Source: a virus
Virus record (IMG/VR): IMGVR_UViG_3300047455_000105
Location: 1-25,973 of that record
Strand: one strand, 5' to 3'
Length of the DNA stretch: 25,973 nt
Position numbers and translations under genes: made by a program
Shown: piece by piece, positions 13,767 through 20,489 of the stretch
Layout: each line of letters starts with the position of its first letter
Position numbering within the stretch: position 1 is the stretch's first letter
Notes under the pieces: model-generated
Database searches by the model: none
What the model saw: only the letters and a program-made list of their open reading frames with translations
Told to the model about the DNA's origin: nothing

Positions 13767-14263
13767 AATCCCTCCTTGATCTGCTTCTCTCGTAAACTTC
13801 TCCAAATTGCTTCAGGCTTCGCTAGGCTTGTCAGGTCAACGCACAGCTTTGTGCCGTACAGCTTTTCCTTCTCCTTGCACACGCTGGCAAAGTTCTCTCT
13901 GCGGATGCCTCCCTGCACCACAAGGTCGGAGCCTTTTTGGGTGACCAGAATGGCAACGTCAGCCCTGAAGCTATCGAGGCTGTCAAAGATCAACTCCTCG
14001 GTCTTAGTGAACTTCACGTCGATTGACGTGTCGCCAAACCAGAGGTCTTTGCCTTCGTCGCCCAGCACGTTGAACTTGGGCGGGTCGAGTCCGAACAGCT
14101 TCGCTACCGCAAACTCTGCGCGAGCGCCGCGAATCTCATTCTCATCTCGGCCATCCTCGCCCCTCGGGTTTGTGTTCTGCATCCGACAAATCTTCGTCGT
14201 GTCCCGTGCCAGCAAAAGTGCCTCGTGCTCTTCTCTGGGACTAAGGCGAACGCTAATTGCCAT
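13763..14263 (-). CDS. PD-(D/E)xK superfamily nuclease-like protein
   Basis: 166 aa. The sequence carries the order of the restriction-endonuclease-like fold: a helix with Glu50 (RGARAEFAVAKLFGL), then GDEGKDLWFGDTSIDVKFT, in which Asp73 is the first metal ligand and Asp82-x-Lys84 is the D-x-K half. 'E...G-D-x-G-x-D...G-x-x-I-D-V-K-x-T' is typical of small phage and resolvase-like members of this superfamily. It could process recombination intermediates alongside the Sak-type annealing protein, or degrade host DNA. The substrate is unknown. The start at 14263 has GGAGG 4 nt upstream, inside the last codons of the phosphoesterase gene, which it overlaps by 11 nt. Confidence 0.75.
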   Translation of the reverse strand: MAISVRLSPREEHEALLLARDTTKICRMQNTNPRGEDGRDENEIRGARAEFAVAKLFGLDPPKFNVLGDEGKDLWFGDTSIDVKFTKTEELIFDSLDSFRADVAILVTQKGSDLVVQGGIRRENFASVCKEKEKLYGTKLCVDLTSLAKPEAIWRSLREKQIKEGL

Positions 14264-15062
14264 ACTTCCTCCTCAGCCAATCGAGGCTCACTGGCATCAC
14301 GTCGAACTTGCCGTCCTGCACGTCATGCAATAACCAGACGCCAGACCATGTCTGCTCTGTGTTCGTCTGTGGCGTGAGGTAGCCCTCATCGTGCTGGTAG
14401 CAAATACCAAGGAACACGCCTGTGATGCTGGACCCGTCCGCCTTGTTGGCGAACGCTATGTCACGCTGTTGAACGTGGCCCATAACGAATGACTGGTGGC
14501 GCTTAGTCAGACCGATGCGTGCGCTACTCACTGGGCGTCCCATGGTTCCTGAAACGATGTAGTGGGCGTACACAACGCCATCGATGATGACTGGCACAAG
14601 GAACGGGTGAACCGTCCAGCCGTGCTCTTCGAGGTTGAAGTCATCGAATGACATCAGGGTCTCAAGTTGCGCGTCTGCGTCCACAGCTTTGACAATACGT
14701 TGCTCGTGGTTACCAAGGCAGAAGTGCATCTCAGGACGCCAGATCTTCTCCTTGTTCCTGCGGAGTCGTTCCTGCTCTTCCTGAATGGGGGCCATCAGCA
14801 TATCCATGGCCTTGTTGCCCCACTCGATGTCCTCCGCGTACCTGCGGCCCTCCATCTGGCGACTGCCTTTCTTGTCGTAACTCGACAGGCTAGGCATATC
14901 CCAATGATCGCCGATATGGATCAAAACCTGAGGCTTCATCTTGACGATGTAGCGGCCGATGTGGGTGAAGTGGTCTAGCGGTACATTTGGCTTTACCTGA
15001 GTGTCAGGTATCACCAAGTGTCTTCTCCCTATAGCGGCAGGAGTGGAAGTCGTAGGTTTCAT
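14253..15062 (-). CDS. Calcineurin-like metallophosphoesterase
   Basis: 269 aa from ATG at 15062 (AAGGA 4 nt upstream). The motifs of the binuclear metallophosphoesterase family are in order: HLVIPDTQVKP (Asp20), LIHIGDHWDMPS (GD around 51-52), FCLGNHEQRIV (Asn118-His119), AHYIV (His167) and VMGHVQQRD (His196). Phage enzymes of this group are common in replication modules and act on phosphodiesters or phosphomonoesters; the substrate is not predictable. The frame runs upstream through 85 low-complexity basic residues that overlap the HNH gene, and these were rejected. A TTG at 15017 preceded by GGGAG is an alternative start that would remove the remaining overlap almost completely. Confidence 0.85.
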   Translation of the reverse strand: MKPTTSTPAAIGRRHLVIPDTQVKPNVPLDHFTHIGRYIVKMKPQVLIHIGDHWDMPSLSSYDKKGSRQMEGRRYAEDIEWGNKAMDMLMAPIQEEQERLRRNKEKIWRPEMHFCLGNHEQRIVKAVDADAQLETLMSFDDFNLEEHGWTVHPFLVPVIIDGVVYAHYIVSGTMGRPVSSARIGLTKRHQSFVMGHVQQRDIAFANKADGSSITGVFLGICYQHDEGYLTPQTNTEQTWSGVWLLHDVQDGKFDVMPVSLDWLRRKYGN

Positions 15063-15495
15063 CGAGTCCTTCTCTGCCTTCGATTTCTTTCGCAAGTTCT
15101 TTTGCGACTTCGCGGTAGTAGTCTGCGATGGCTTTGGTGTTTGCTCGGGCATACTTTGCTCTCTCCTTGCAGGCTGACCTTTGAAGTAGCGCGTTAAGCG
15201 CGACATCAGAGGAGTCTCTTCCGTAGACTGACCCATAGATATCTCTCCACAGTTGAATATGGGCGACAGGGTGGCCCGTGACGTAGGTATGACAGTGAGC
15301 GCATAGGGCGATGGCACACTCGGGGTCGTAGCGAGTCCCGTAGTGGCCCCTACCTATCAGGTGGGAACACTGGAGTCCTTGCCTCTTCTCCGACTTGTCC
15401 TTGCCACAGCGCTGGCAGTGCCAGTTAGACCGCATCCGCACACAGTCGCTGAAGTGCTTATCAGCGATGTTGCGTTTGATCTTCCCGAAACTCAT
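15004..15495 (-). CDS. HNH endonuclease (NinG-like arrangement)
   Basis: 163 aa. A treble-clef/HNH core is visible: Cys27-x2-Cys30 (WHCQRCGKD), then LQCSHLIGRGHYGTRYDPEC with Cys43 and His45, and ALCAHCHTYV with Cys65-x2-Cys68-His69. The 'GLQCSH-x-x-GRxx-x-x-x-R-x-D-P' arrangement resembles phage recombination endonucleases of the NinG type more than terminase-associated HNH enzymes, in keeping with its place beside replication and recombination genes. The C-terminal part is a charged helix. The start overlaps the previous stop (TGATG). Confidence 0.82.
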   Translation of the reverse strand: MSFGKIKRNIADKHFSDCVRMRSNWHCQRCGKDKSEKRQGLQCSHLIGRGHYGTRYDPECAIALCAHCHTYVTGHPVAHIQLWRDIYGSVYGRDSSDVALNALLQRSACKERAKYARANTKAIADYYREVAKELAKEIEGREGLDETYDFHSCRYREKTLGDT

Positions 15496-15776
15496 CAGTG
15501 CACCAGCTTCAGGTCAGGCTTCGGCGGTGGCTCTGGCTCCCATTCGATGTCCATGACCTCGATGGGATACATCCACACACAGCGATAGCCGTCGCTGACT
15601 CCTTCGATGTACTCGACAGCCTCGTCCTCTGTCATGCCTTGCGACATGAGAACGTCCTTAGCTAGCTGGCTGTTGTAGACCAGCACGCTCTCTTGGTTGC
15701 TGTCGTACACACAGCCCACTACCGCATAGGCTAGTTCCTCCACTACTTCCATGTTGAACTCCAGTTCATCGTCCAT
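15495..15776 (-). CDS. Acidic hypothetical protein (93 aa)
   Basis: Starts in a TAATG overlap with the upstream gene. The protein is acidic and helical at first (MDDELEFNMEVVEELAYAVV), then has YRCVWMYPIEVMDIEWEPEP followed by a Pro-rich end. No recognised domain. The Trp/Tyr/Pro-rich C-terminus and its place between HNH and small genes say little about function. Confidence 0.6.
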   Translation of the reverse strand: MDDELEFNMEVVEELAYAVVGCVYDSNQESVLVYNSQLAKDVLMSQGMTEDEAVEYIEGVSDGYRCVWMYPIEVMDIEWEPEPPPKPDLKLVH

Positions 15777-16051
15777 TAGTAGTCACCCTTCGGCCTTCTA
15801 GCTGGCTTGTAGTAGCCGCCATCTCCAAGCGAAAAAAGTGTCGAGTAAACAGGCTTCTCGTATTCACCAAAGACCCATTCCCATGGCGTATAACAACCGC
15901 CTTGGTCTGCTATCCAAGCCTTCGATGGTGGAGCCACACAACGCATAGGTATGACTTCAATCTCTCCGCCTCGGGCTAGGTACTCAGCAGTGAGGCGTTC
16001 GTTCTCCTCACGCCACCTGCGCCTAGTCGGATCTTCTATTCGCATCGTCAC
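15776..16051 (-). CDS. Hypothetical protein (91 aa)
   Basis: The GTG at 16051 is 5 nt from AGGGGG; an ATG at 16045 is an alternative that removes two residues. The protein starts with a basic helix (RIEDPTRRRWREENERLTAE) followed by an aromatic-rich, Gly-rich part (GGCYTPWEWVFGEYEKPVYS) and a basic end. I recognise no family. It overlaps the preceding small gene by 29 nt in another frame. Confidence 0.6.
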   Translation of the reverse strand: MTMRIEDPTRRRWREENERLTAEYLARGGEIEVIPMRCVAPPSKAWIADQGGCYTPWEWVFGEYEKPVYSTLFSLGDGGYYKPARRPKGDY

Positions 16052-16220
16052 GATTACCCCCTAACTGATGCGCGGTAAGCACGTGGTCCCACACCAGAGG
16101 CTTTAGATGCTCTGGCACGTTCTCCTCAAACCACTTACGCTTAGTCGCTCTGTCCGCTTGCATTGATAAAAGAAAGGCCGCGTAGTCACGCGGCCATCGT
16201 TCTTGCCTAAACCAACTCAC
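16023..16220 (-). CDS. Small hypothetical protein (65 aa) whose start region contains a terminator hairpin
   Basis: From GTG at 16220 the frame reads (GTG)SWFRQERWPRDYAAFLLSMQ and continues RKWFEENVPEHLKPLVWDHV, ending in a basic tail. The W-P-x-D-Y...R-K-x-W-x-x-x-V-P-E-x-L layout looks like one continuous small phage protein. The GTG overlaps the end of the reductase gene by 14 nt and only a weak GGTGA lies upstream. An ATG at 16163 would give a 46-aa form, with no ribosome binding site. The DNA coding for WPRDYAAF is also a perfect terminator-like hairpin (16176-16195). Function is unknown and the start uncertain. Confidence 0.45.
   Translation of the reverse strand: MSWFRQERWPRDYAAFLLSMQADRATKRKWFEENVPEHLKPLVWDHVLTAHQLGGNRDDANRRSD
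16167..16195 (-). terminator. Intrinsic terminator downstream of the ribonucleotide reductase gene
   Basis: On the minus strand GGCCGCGT-GACT-ACGCGGCC makes a perfect 8-bp, very GC-rich stem with a 4-nt loop, immediately followed by TTTCTTTT. It lies 12 nt after the reductase stop. This is the best intrinsic terminator in the window. The operon continues downstream, so termination is probably partial, or is overcome by an antitermination system or a further promoter. Confidence 0.7.
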
Positions 16221-18108
16221 ACTTGTCACCGACACAGGCGGCTGTCTGCGCGCCCTCTGTCGTGTCCCCGCGCTCGTACTCAGGCAACTTGCTCCAGTCG
16301 ATGGGATCGATACACATCGAGCACTGGGTGTACTCGGCCAGATCAATCTCCTCGTAAGGTGCCTGCTTATAGCTGGAGCCTGAGTGCGGGAGGAACGACA
16401 TACCAATGAGGCTGTCGAAGTTCTTCCACATCCAGTCACACGCCTCGAACCACGTGTCATCCGTGTAATAAGCAGTACAGCTAACGGTGTGCGTGGCCCA
16501 GTGCTTGCCGTAGATGCGAGCCAACTCAAGCTGGTCGATGGTGCCGACTTGCTCGGTTGTCAGGCTGTGCTCTGGCGACTCGATGAAGAAGTCGAAGACC
16601 ACAGTGGTGGCTGGGTTCATTGCACAGGGCTCGTGCGGCACGCCTTGGTCGATCAGGAAGTCCGTCAATGGATCGTTTGTGCTCTGACGGATGCGGCGCA
16701 CGTAGTGCTTGCTGTAGCGTGGATGAATCCCACTGGACGCATCTACCAATTGGCTCACAGTGCCGCTCGGCTTCAACGTCGTTACAGAAGCTGACGTGCT
16801 GATACCGAACAGGTCGGCGTACTCAGCGTTAGCCTCCTCCGCGATGGTGCGAAGTTCCTCCAGCCACTTGGCTAGCTTCTCCTCGCCCTCCTGACCAGAC
16901 ATGACCTTGTGGTCACAGATGCCTGTCAGGCTGACACCCAGTAGAGCCTCATCTTCACAGTTGTCCTGCCAGACTTGGCGCAAGTATCGGAAGTTGGTCT
17001 GCGTTGCCTGCAACGTGCCTAAGATGGCCGCGATGCGTACCTTCTTCTTCAGCGATGCCAGCGTGTCCTTAGGACGGACCACAACCTCTGACAGATTGCA
17101 CATTTGCTGGGGTCGGAGCAGAATTTCCGCGCACGGGTTAGCTCCGAAATCGTGGTCTGGGTCGCGCTTGCCGTACTCAGCGATCTTCTTCTGAGCACCA
17201 CCACGATTGAACACGCCACGCTCACCAGAGTAAGACTCGTACAGAGACTTCATCTCGTTCTGGAAGACGTGGAAGTCAGGCTTGCCGTCGTACACAGCGC
17301 TGTTGTTAGCGAGCGCACGCTGGCCGTTAGCGTCATACCATGCGCCAGACTTACAGGCGCGCATACGATCATCTGACACGTTAGACAGACTGATCATGGC
17401 ACTGCGCCGCACACCGCCTACCACCACAGCCTCGCCAACCTTACACAGAAGGTCGTGAACCTCTAGGCTACTCAGCTTGCGTCCCTGTGCGTTGCGGAAC
17501 GTGTGCACAGTAAACTCGAACAGATCCACTAGCGGCTGTGGTCCGCTTGCGCGGCCCCCGAAGACTTTAAGCCTTGCACCCGCTGGACGTATTCTCGACA
17601 CGTCCCATGTGGGCTGGTGTCCTGAGAACAGGAGGGAGATAAGCTGACGCAATGCTGAAGCCCAGCCCTGCTTGCTGTCGGCCACAGTGATTACCGTGTC
17701 GCACTCGACGATATCGTCAGGCACTTCAGGTAGCTTGTTCACGTACTGGCGCTCGACTGAGTAACCTACGCCACAGCCACACATCAGCAAATAGAATGTC
17801 TCATCAAAAACGCGTGGATGATCTGCAACCGTGTAACAGCAGTTGAACGCGGCCGCGTTGTCCCGCTTCAGCGCTTCCCCTGCGCTCCACATAGCCCGCA
17901 TACTGGGCATAACGTCCATGTTAAGAATCGCTTTACGCGTCCCCTCATCGATCACACGGTCCATGAACATCATGGTGGTGTCATCGTCTTTGAAGTGCTG
18001 TAGGTAGCGATCTACAGTCTCCTCGAACGTCTCTCGACGTTCCGCATCGTCCAGCCATCTGGCATAGCGCGACTGGTGAATCAGGTGCTGGTAATCAGAA
18101 ATCTGCAA
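16207..18108 (-). CDS. Class II (adenosylcobalamin-dependent) ribonucleoside-triphosphate reductase
   Basis: 633 aa. It reduces ribonucleotides to deoxyribonucleotides for phage DNA synthesis without oxygen or an R2 subunit, using vitamin B12. All Cys positions known from the monomeric Lactobacillus-type enzyme are present with the same spacing: NCCY at 89-92 (reductive pair member), NPCAEIL with thiyl-radical Cys326 and Glu328, Cys337 eleven residues later (MCNLSEV), and a C-terminal Cys625-x4-Cys630 shuttle pair (CVGDKCELV). It is shorter than the ~740-aa bacterial enzyme, as is usual in phages. The start is TTG at 18108, with GGAG 7 nt upstream. It follows a 33-aa membrane ORF and is followed by a strong terminator. 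Confidence 0.93.
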   Translation of the reverse strand: MQISDYQHLIHQSRYARWLDDAERRETFEETVDRYLQHFKDDDTTMMFMDRVIDEGTRKAILNMDVMPSMRAMWSAGEALKRDNAAAFNCCYTVADHPRVFDETFYLLMCGCGVGYSVERQYVNKLPEVPDDIVECDTVITVADSKQGWASALRQLISLLFSGHQPTWDVSRIRPAGARLKVFGGRASGPQPLVDLFEFTVHTFRNAQGRKLSSLEVHDLLCKVGEAVVVGGVRRSAMISLSNVSDDRMRACKSGAWYDANGQRALANNSAVYDGKPDFHVFQNEMKSLYESYSGERGVFNRGGAQKKIAEYGKRDPDHDFGANPCAEILLRPQQMCNLSEVVVRPKDTLASLKKKVRIAAILGTLQATQTNFRYLRQVWQDNCEDEALLGVSLTGICDHKVMSGQEGEEKLAKWLEELRTIAEEANAEYADLFGISTSASVTTLKPSGTVSQLVDASSGIHPRYSKHYVRRIRQSTNDPLTDFLIDQGVPHEPCAMNPATTVVFDFFIESPEHSLTTEQVGTIDQLELARIYGKHWATHTVSCTAYYTDDTWFEACDWMWKNFDSLIGMSFLPHSGSSYKQAPYEEIDLAEYTQCSMCIDPIDWSKLPEYERGDTTEGAQTAACVGDKCELV

Positions 18109-18129
18109 CGTGTCTCTCCTCGACTGTTC

Positions 18130-18151
18130 AAAAAAATGCCAACGTCAGGCA
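18130..18151 (-). terminator. Weak hairpin plus T-tract upstream of the reductase gene
   Basis: On the minus strand TGCC-TGACGTT-GGCA is followed by seven T. The T run is good but the stem has only 4 bp. It lies between the 33-aa ORF and the reductase start and could attenuate transcription into the reductase gene. Low confidence. Confidence 0.25.
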
Positions 18152-18160
18152 CAGAAAGGC

Positions 18161-18262
18161 TCAGGAATTTTTCTCCTGCTTCCACTTTAGGTACTCAACG
18201 ATTGCGTAGCGTGTCGCTATGCCCCAAGCCAGAGCGGCTGTTGTGAGAATAAATAGTTCCAT
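18161..18262 (-). CDS. 33-aa putative membrane peptide upstream of the reductase
   Basis: The frame MELFILTTAALAWGIATRYA continues IVEYLKWKQEKNS and stops. It has one hydrophobic segment (residues 3-21) followed by a charged C-terminal helix. The ATG at 18262 has GGGAG 4 nt upstream. It overlaps the last 46 nt of the sigma-factor gene in another frame. Hydrophobicity, ribosome binding site and position in the only sizeable gap of this part of the operon support it. The family is unknown. Confidence 0.5.
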   Translation of the reverse strand: MELFILTTAALAWGIATRYAIVEYLKWKQEKNS

Positions 18263-18816
18263 TTGCTCCCTCTCATCTTGTCTCTAATTTTTCTCAAGGC
18301 CACACCGCGCTTGCCGCGAACCCATTCGCCGCTATAGCCCATGACCTCTCCTAGTTGCGCGTAGGTGTACTTGTCGCGCATTAGTGTTCTAACGATGTAT
18401 TCCTCGGTTGCGTCTAAGTAGCTAAACGCCTCCTCAAGAATCTCCTGCACATCGTAGTCAGGAGTCTCATCATCGACACAATTTCTTCCGTCTTCGTACT
18501 CAACCTCATCACCGATGTGTGGCTGTTTCTCCACAGACCGGATCATTTCCCAACGGATGTAGTTAGTCGCGTAGGTGGAGACCCTGAAGCCTTTCTCTGG
18601 ATCAAACTTCCTAAGCGACTTGATTAAGCCAATGATCCCGTCCTGCACCAATTCCTCAATCGGCACAGGCGTGATCATCTTGTTGGCTATCTTGTAGACC
18701 AAGCGAATGTTGTGCTTGACCATCTGCTCCAAGGATTTCTCGCACCCTGCCGCCATCTTCACGGCCAGCTTGTACTCCTCTTCCTTGCTGAGTAGTTCGT
18801 GGTGGGTGTCGTACAT
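18217..18816 (-). CDS. Phage-encoded sigma-70 family RNA polymerase sigma factor
   Basis: 199 aa. Region 2 is clear: KHNIRLVYKIANKM (34-47), then IEELVQDGIIGLIKSLRKFD (53-72) and FRVSTYATNYIRWEMIRSVE (77-96), matching the core-binding and -10-recognition helices of sigma-70 proteins. Region 4 is at about 133-181, with the helix-turn-helix TYAQLGEVMGYSGEWVRGKR for the -35 element. Regions 1.1 and 3 are missing; a short acidic linker (GDEVEYEDGR...) joins the two DNA-binding parts, so this is a minimal two-domain factor. It probably redirects host RNA polymerase to late or middle phage promoters. The RBS GGAG is 5 nt before the ATG. The neighbours are a helicase operon upstream and the reductase downstream. 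Confidence 0.9.
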   Translation of the reverse strand: MYDTHHELLSKEEEYKLAVKMAAGCEKSLEQMVKHNIRLVYKIANKMITPVPIEELVQDGIIGLIKSLRKFDPEKGFRVSTYATNYIRWEMIRSVEKQPHIGDEVEYEDGRNCVDDETPDYDVQEILEEAFSYLDATEEYIVRTLMRDKYTYAQLGEVMGYSGEWVRGKRGVALRKIRDKMRGSKWNYLFSQQPLWLGA

Positions 18817-18824
18817 ACAGACTC

Positions 18825-19151
18825 CTAGTGAATGGTTGCGTCCATCATCTTCATGTTCTCGATGGCTTCCTCGATGTTGCCCTCAGTAAACTCCTCACAG
18901 AGCCACTTGATAGCTTTCAGAGCGCCATCGTTGTCCATGGATGCGCCGACACACAGGTCGTACATCAACTCCATGATCATGGTCTCCGCGAGGTTGGCGC
19001 GGTGCCATCCAAGTGCATCGTCGTGGTCAAACTCGTGCAACAACATGGACGTGCCTTCCTGAATCTGACGCAAGGCAAACTCAAAGTGCTCGTCTTCCTT
19101 CTTCTTCTCTGCCTCGCGCTTCTCGACTGGAAAATCAATTACGTTGCTCAT
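18825..19151 (-). CDS. Hypothetical helical protein (108 aa)
   Basis: The ATG at 19151 overlaps the previous stop (ATGA), and CCTAAGGAGGG lies 11 nt upstream. The N-terminus MSNVIDFPVEKREAEKKKED resembles the 'x-x-V-I-D-F-P' opening seen in many small phage proteins. The rest is helical, with DHDDALGWHRANLAETMIME and a Met-rich end. No enzymatic motif. It directly precedes the sigma-factor gene, so a link to transcription control is possible, but only position suggests it. Confidence 0.65.
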   Translation of the reverse strand: MSNVIDFPVEKREAEKKKEDEHFEFALRQIQEGTSMLLHEFDHDDALGWHRANLAETMIMELMYDLCVGASMDNDGALKAIKWLCEEFTEGNIEEAIENMKMMDATIH

Positions 19152-19351
19152 AGCTTGAAAACCCTCCTTAGGTTGTGTTGCTCTAATTCGTTTAGCTTGC
19201 CTACCACTTCGGTAAGGCTGTACTGCTCCTTCCAAGGGAGTCCGTCTTGCTCATCGTCACGGGCTCGATCTCGGAAGTGCTGGTTGGCGTCTCGCTCGTT
19301 GTCAAACCAGACGGCTTTGTCGCCACAGGCGACTCGATAGAAGTCAGACAT
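19148..19351 (-). CDS. Small hypothetical protein (67 aa) overlapping the helicase 3' end
   Basis: The ATG at 19351 is preceded by the operon's signature leader CCTGAGGAGGG, 4 nt away, which strongly supports real translation even though 151 nt overlap the 3' end of the helicase gene in another frame. The protein begins MSDFYRVACGDKAVWFDNER and is a charged alpha/beta domain (DANQHFRDRARDDEQDGLPW, LTEVVGKLNELEQHNLRRVF). It has no known family. It is coupled by ATGA to the next gene. Confidence 0.65.
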   Translation of the reverse strand: MSDFYRVACGDKAVWFDNERDANQHFRDRARDDEQDGLPWKEQYSLTEVVGKLNELEQHNLRRVFKL

Positions 19352-20259
19352 TCGTCCCTCCTCAGGTCTATCGGTTGGTATTGGCGGTGGCGGTTGTTAC
19401 AGAGCACACGCGCCTTATCGGATTGGTATAGGCCCACAGTGCCTTGAAATGGCATGTACCTACTCTTAGCAACATTCAGCAGAAAATCTGGCTTGTCCCT
19501 GTCCCTGTCCTCCTTGTACATGTCGGGGTCTTTCCACAGCAGGAGCACTGAGGCACTAGCGTTTACTAAGTGACTACTGCCTAGCAGGTCTGCTTTGTTC
19601 GGTATATGGCGCTCGCCCTTGTCACCAGATGCCTTACGGACGTGGTGCACAAGGATCACAGCCATCTCTAGTTCACGTGCAAGCGTAGACAGGCGAGTGA
19701 TGAAAGCCTTCTCAGCTTCTAACTCGGTGCTCAGGTTGATCTGCATCAGACAGTCCAGCAGGAACACGTCACAGCCCAGCAGGGTTTTGGCCACACGGAT
19801 CATCTCGATAACGTCCACAGGCTCTAGCACCTGCGTGGTGTCAACAAAAAAGATCTTCTGGTTGGACCACTGGGCAAACTCCGACAGGTAAGACTCGTGC
19901 GGAGTAGGGACCACAGCGGCCTGCTCGGACATCATCTCGAATACGTAGTCAGCGGGCAGTTCCAAACTGGCTACGGCTACGCGCTTCCCACAGGATGCCG
20001 CGTGCACACACATCTGGTTTGCCATCGTTGACTTGTTCGATCCTGAGTAACCCCCAATGATGGTGATGCCACCACTGGGGATGCTGTACAGGCCGTGTAG
20101 CTTGCTCCATGGCACAGGGATACCAGTGTCACCCTTCTCCCTGCGCTCTACCGTGCGGCCCACCATCACAGACGGGTCCGCAAACTTGTCTAGGTACTGA
20201 TCCTGCAACCAACGCTCGTGCTCAAGGTCGGTCAGGTACACTACAGAATCGTTCCCCAT
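19201..20259 (-). CDS. DnaB-like/RecA-fold replicative helicase or ATPase
   Basis: 352 aa. The RecA/DnaB C-terminal ATPase core is visible: GGITIIGGYSGSNKSTMANQ carries the Walker A loop at 70-77 (GYSGSNKS, with Asn where GK is usual), Glu100 in ASLELPADYVFEMM matches the helicase 'E-[ML]-P' motif, LLGCDVFLLDCLMQI is Walker B (Asp169), VILVHHVRKA (201-210) is motif H3, and LLNVAKSRYMPFQG resembles motif H4. It has no primase domain and no full DnaB N-terminal domain, so it may be a stand-alone phage helicase needing another primase. The last ~60 residues are Ser/Thr/Pro-rich and overlap the next gene. The RBS is GGAGGAG about 8 nt upstream, inside the Cys-rich gene. Confidence 0.82.
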   Translation of the reverse strand: MGNDSVVYLTDLEHERWLQDQYLDKFADPSVMVGRTVERREKGDTGIPVPWSKLHGLYSIPSGGITIIGGYSGSNKSTMANQMCVHAASCGKRVAVASLELPADYVFEMMSEQAAVVPTPHESYLSEFAQWSNQKIFFVDTTQVLEPVDVIEMIRVAKTLLGCDVFLLDCLMQINLSTELEAEKAFITRLSTLARELEMAVILVHHVRKASGDKGERHIPNKADLLGSSHLVNASASVLLLWKDPDMYKEDRDRDKPDFLLNVAKSRYMPFQGTVGLYQSDKARVLCNNRHRQYQPIDLRRDECLTSIESPVATKPSGLTTSETPTSTSEIEPVTMSKTDSLGRSSTALPKW

Positions 20260-20489
20260 GTGATGCGCTCCTCCTCAGGCTCGTAATCGTCTCGGCTAAA
20301 CCACTCGTCACGTGACACCACAGGGCGTCTTATAGACGCACAGGGCTCACACATGCCGCGCACTAGATGGCCGTGCTCCTTCGCGCCTGTCGGGCAGTAG
20401 CGATTGGCACAGCGGTTAGGTGGGACAACGTCCCCGTAGTAATGGGCGTCAGGGATATCCCAGCGCCACGCTATGGACTCGTAACTCAT
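20241..20489 (-). CDS. Small putative zinc-binding protein (82 aa)
   Basis: The ATG at 20489 is 8 nt from GGAGG and overlaps the previous stop (ATGA), which decides against the ATG at 20504. Residues 27-50 (RCANRYCPTGAKEHG..., then RGMCEPC) give Cys-x4-Cys-x14-Cys-x2-Cys, a plausible zinc ribbon. The C-terminal EPEEERITWGTIL is encoded by DNA that also carries the helicase ribosome binding site. Coupling to the helicase (19-nt overlap) suggests a replication accessory role, for example DNA or primer recognition, but that is inference. Confidence 0.6.
   Translation of the reverse strand: MSYESIAWRWDIPDAHYYGDVVPPNRCANRYCPTGAKEHGHLVRGMCEPCASIRRPVVSRDEWFSRDDYEPEEERITWGTIL

Noticed and set aside
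15063-15317. 85-residue N-terminal extension of the metallophosphoesterase
   Set aside because: It overlaps the HNH gene almost completely and is Lys/Gln/Thr/Pro-rich. The start with AAGGA at 15062 is adequate.
16221-16529. Upstream extension of the small gene 16023-16220 to an ATG at 16529
   Set aside because: It would lie entirely inside the reductase gene and is low-complexity Arg/Ser/Thr. Only the part after the reductase end is protein-like.
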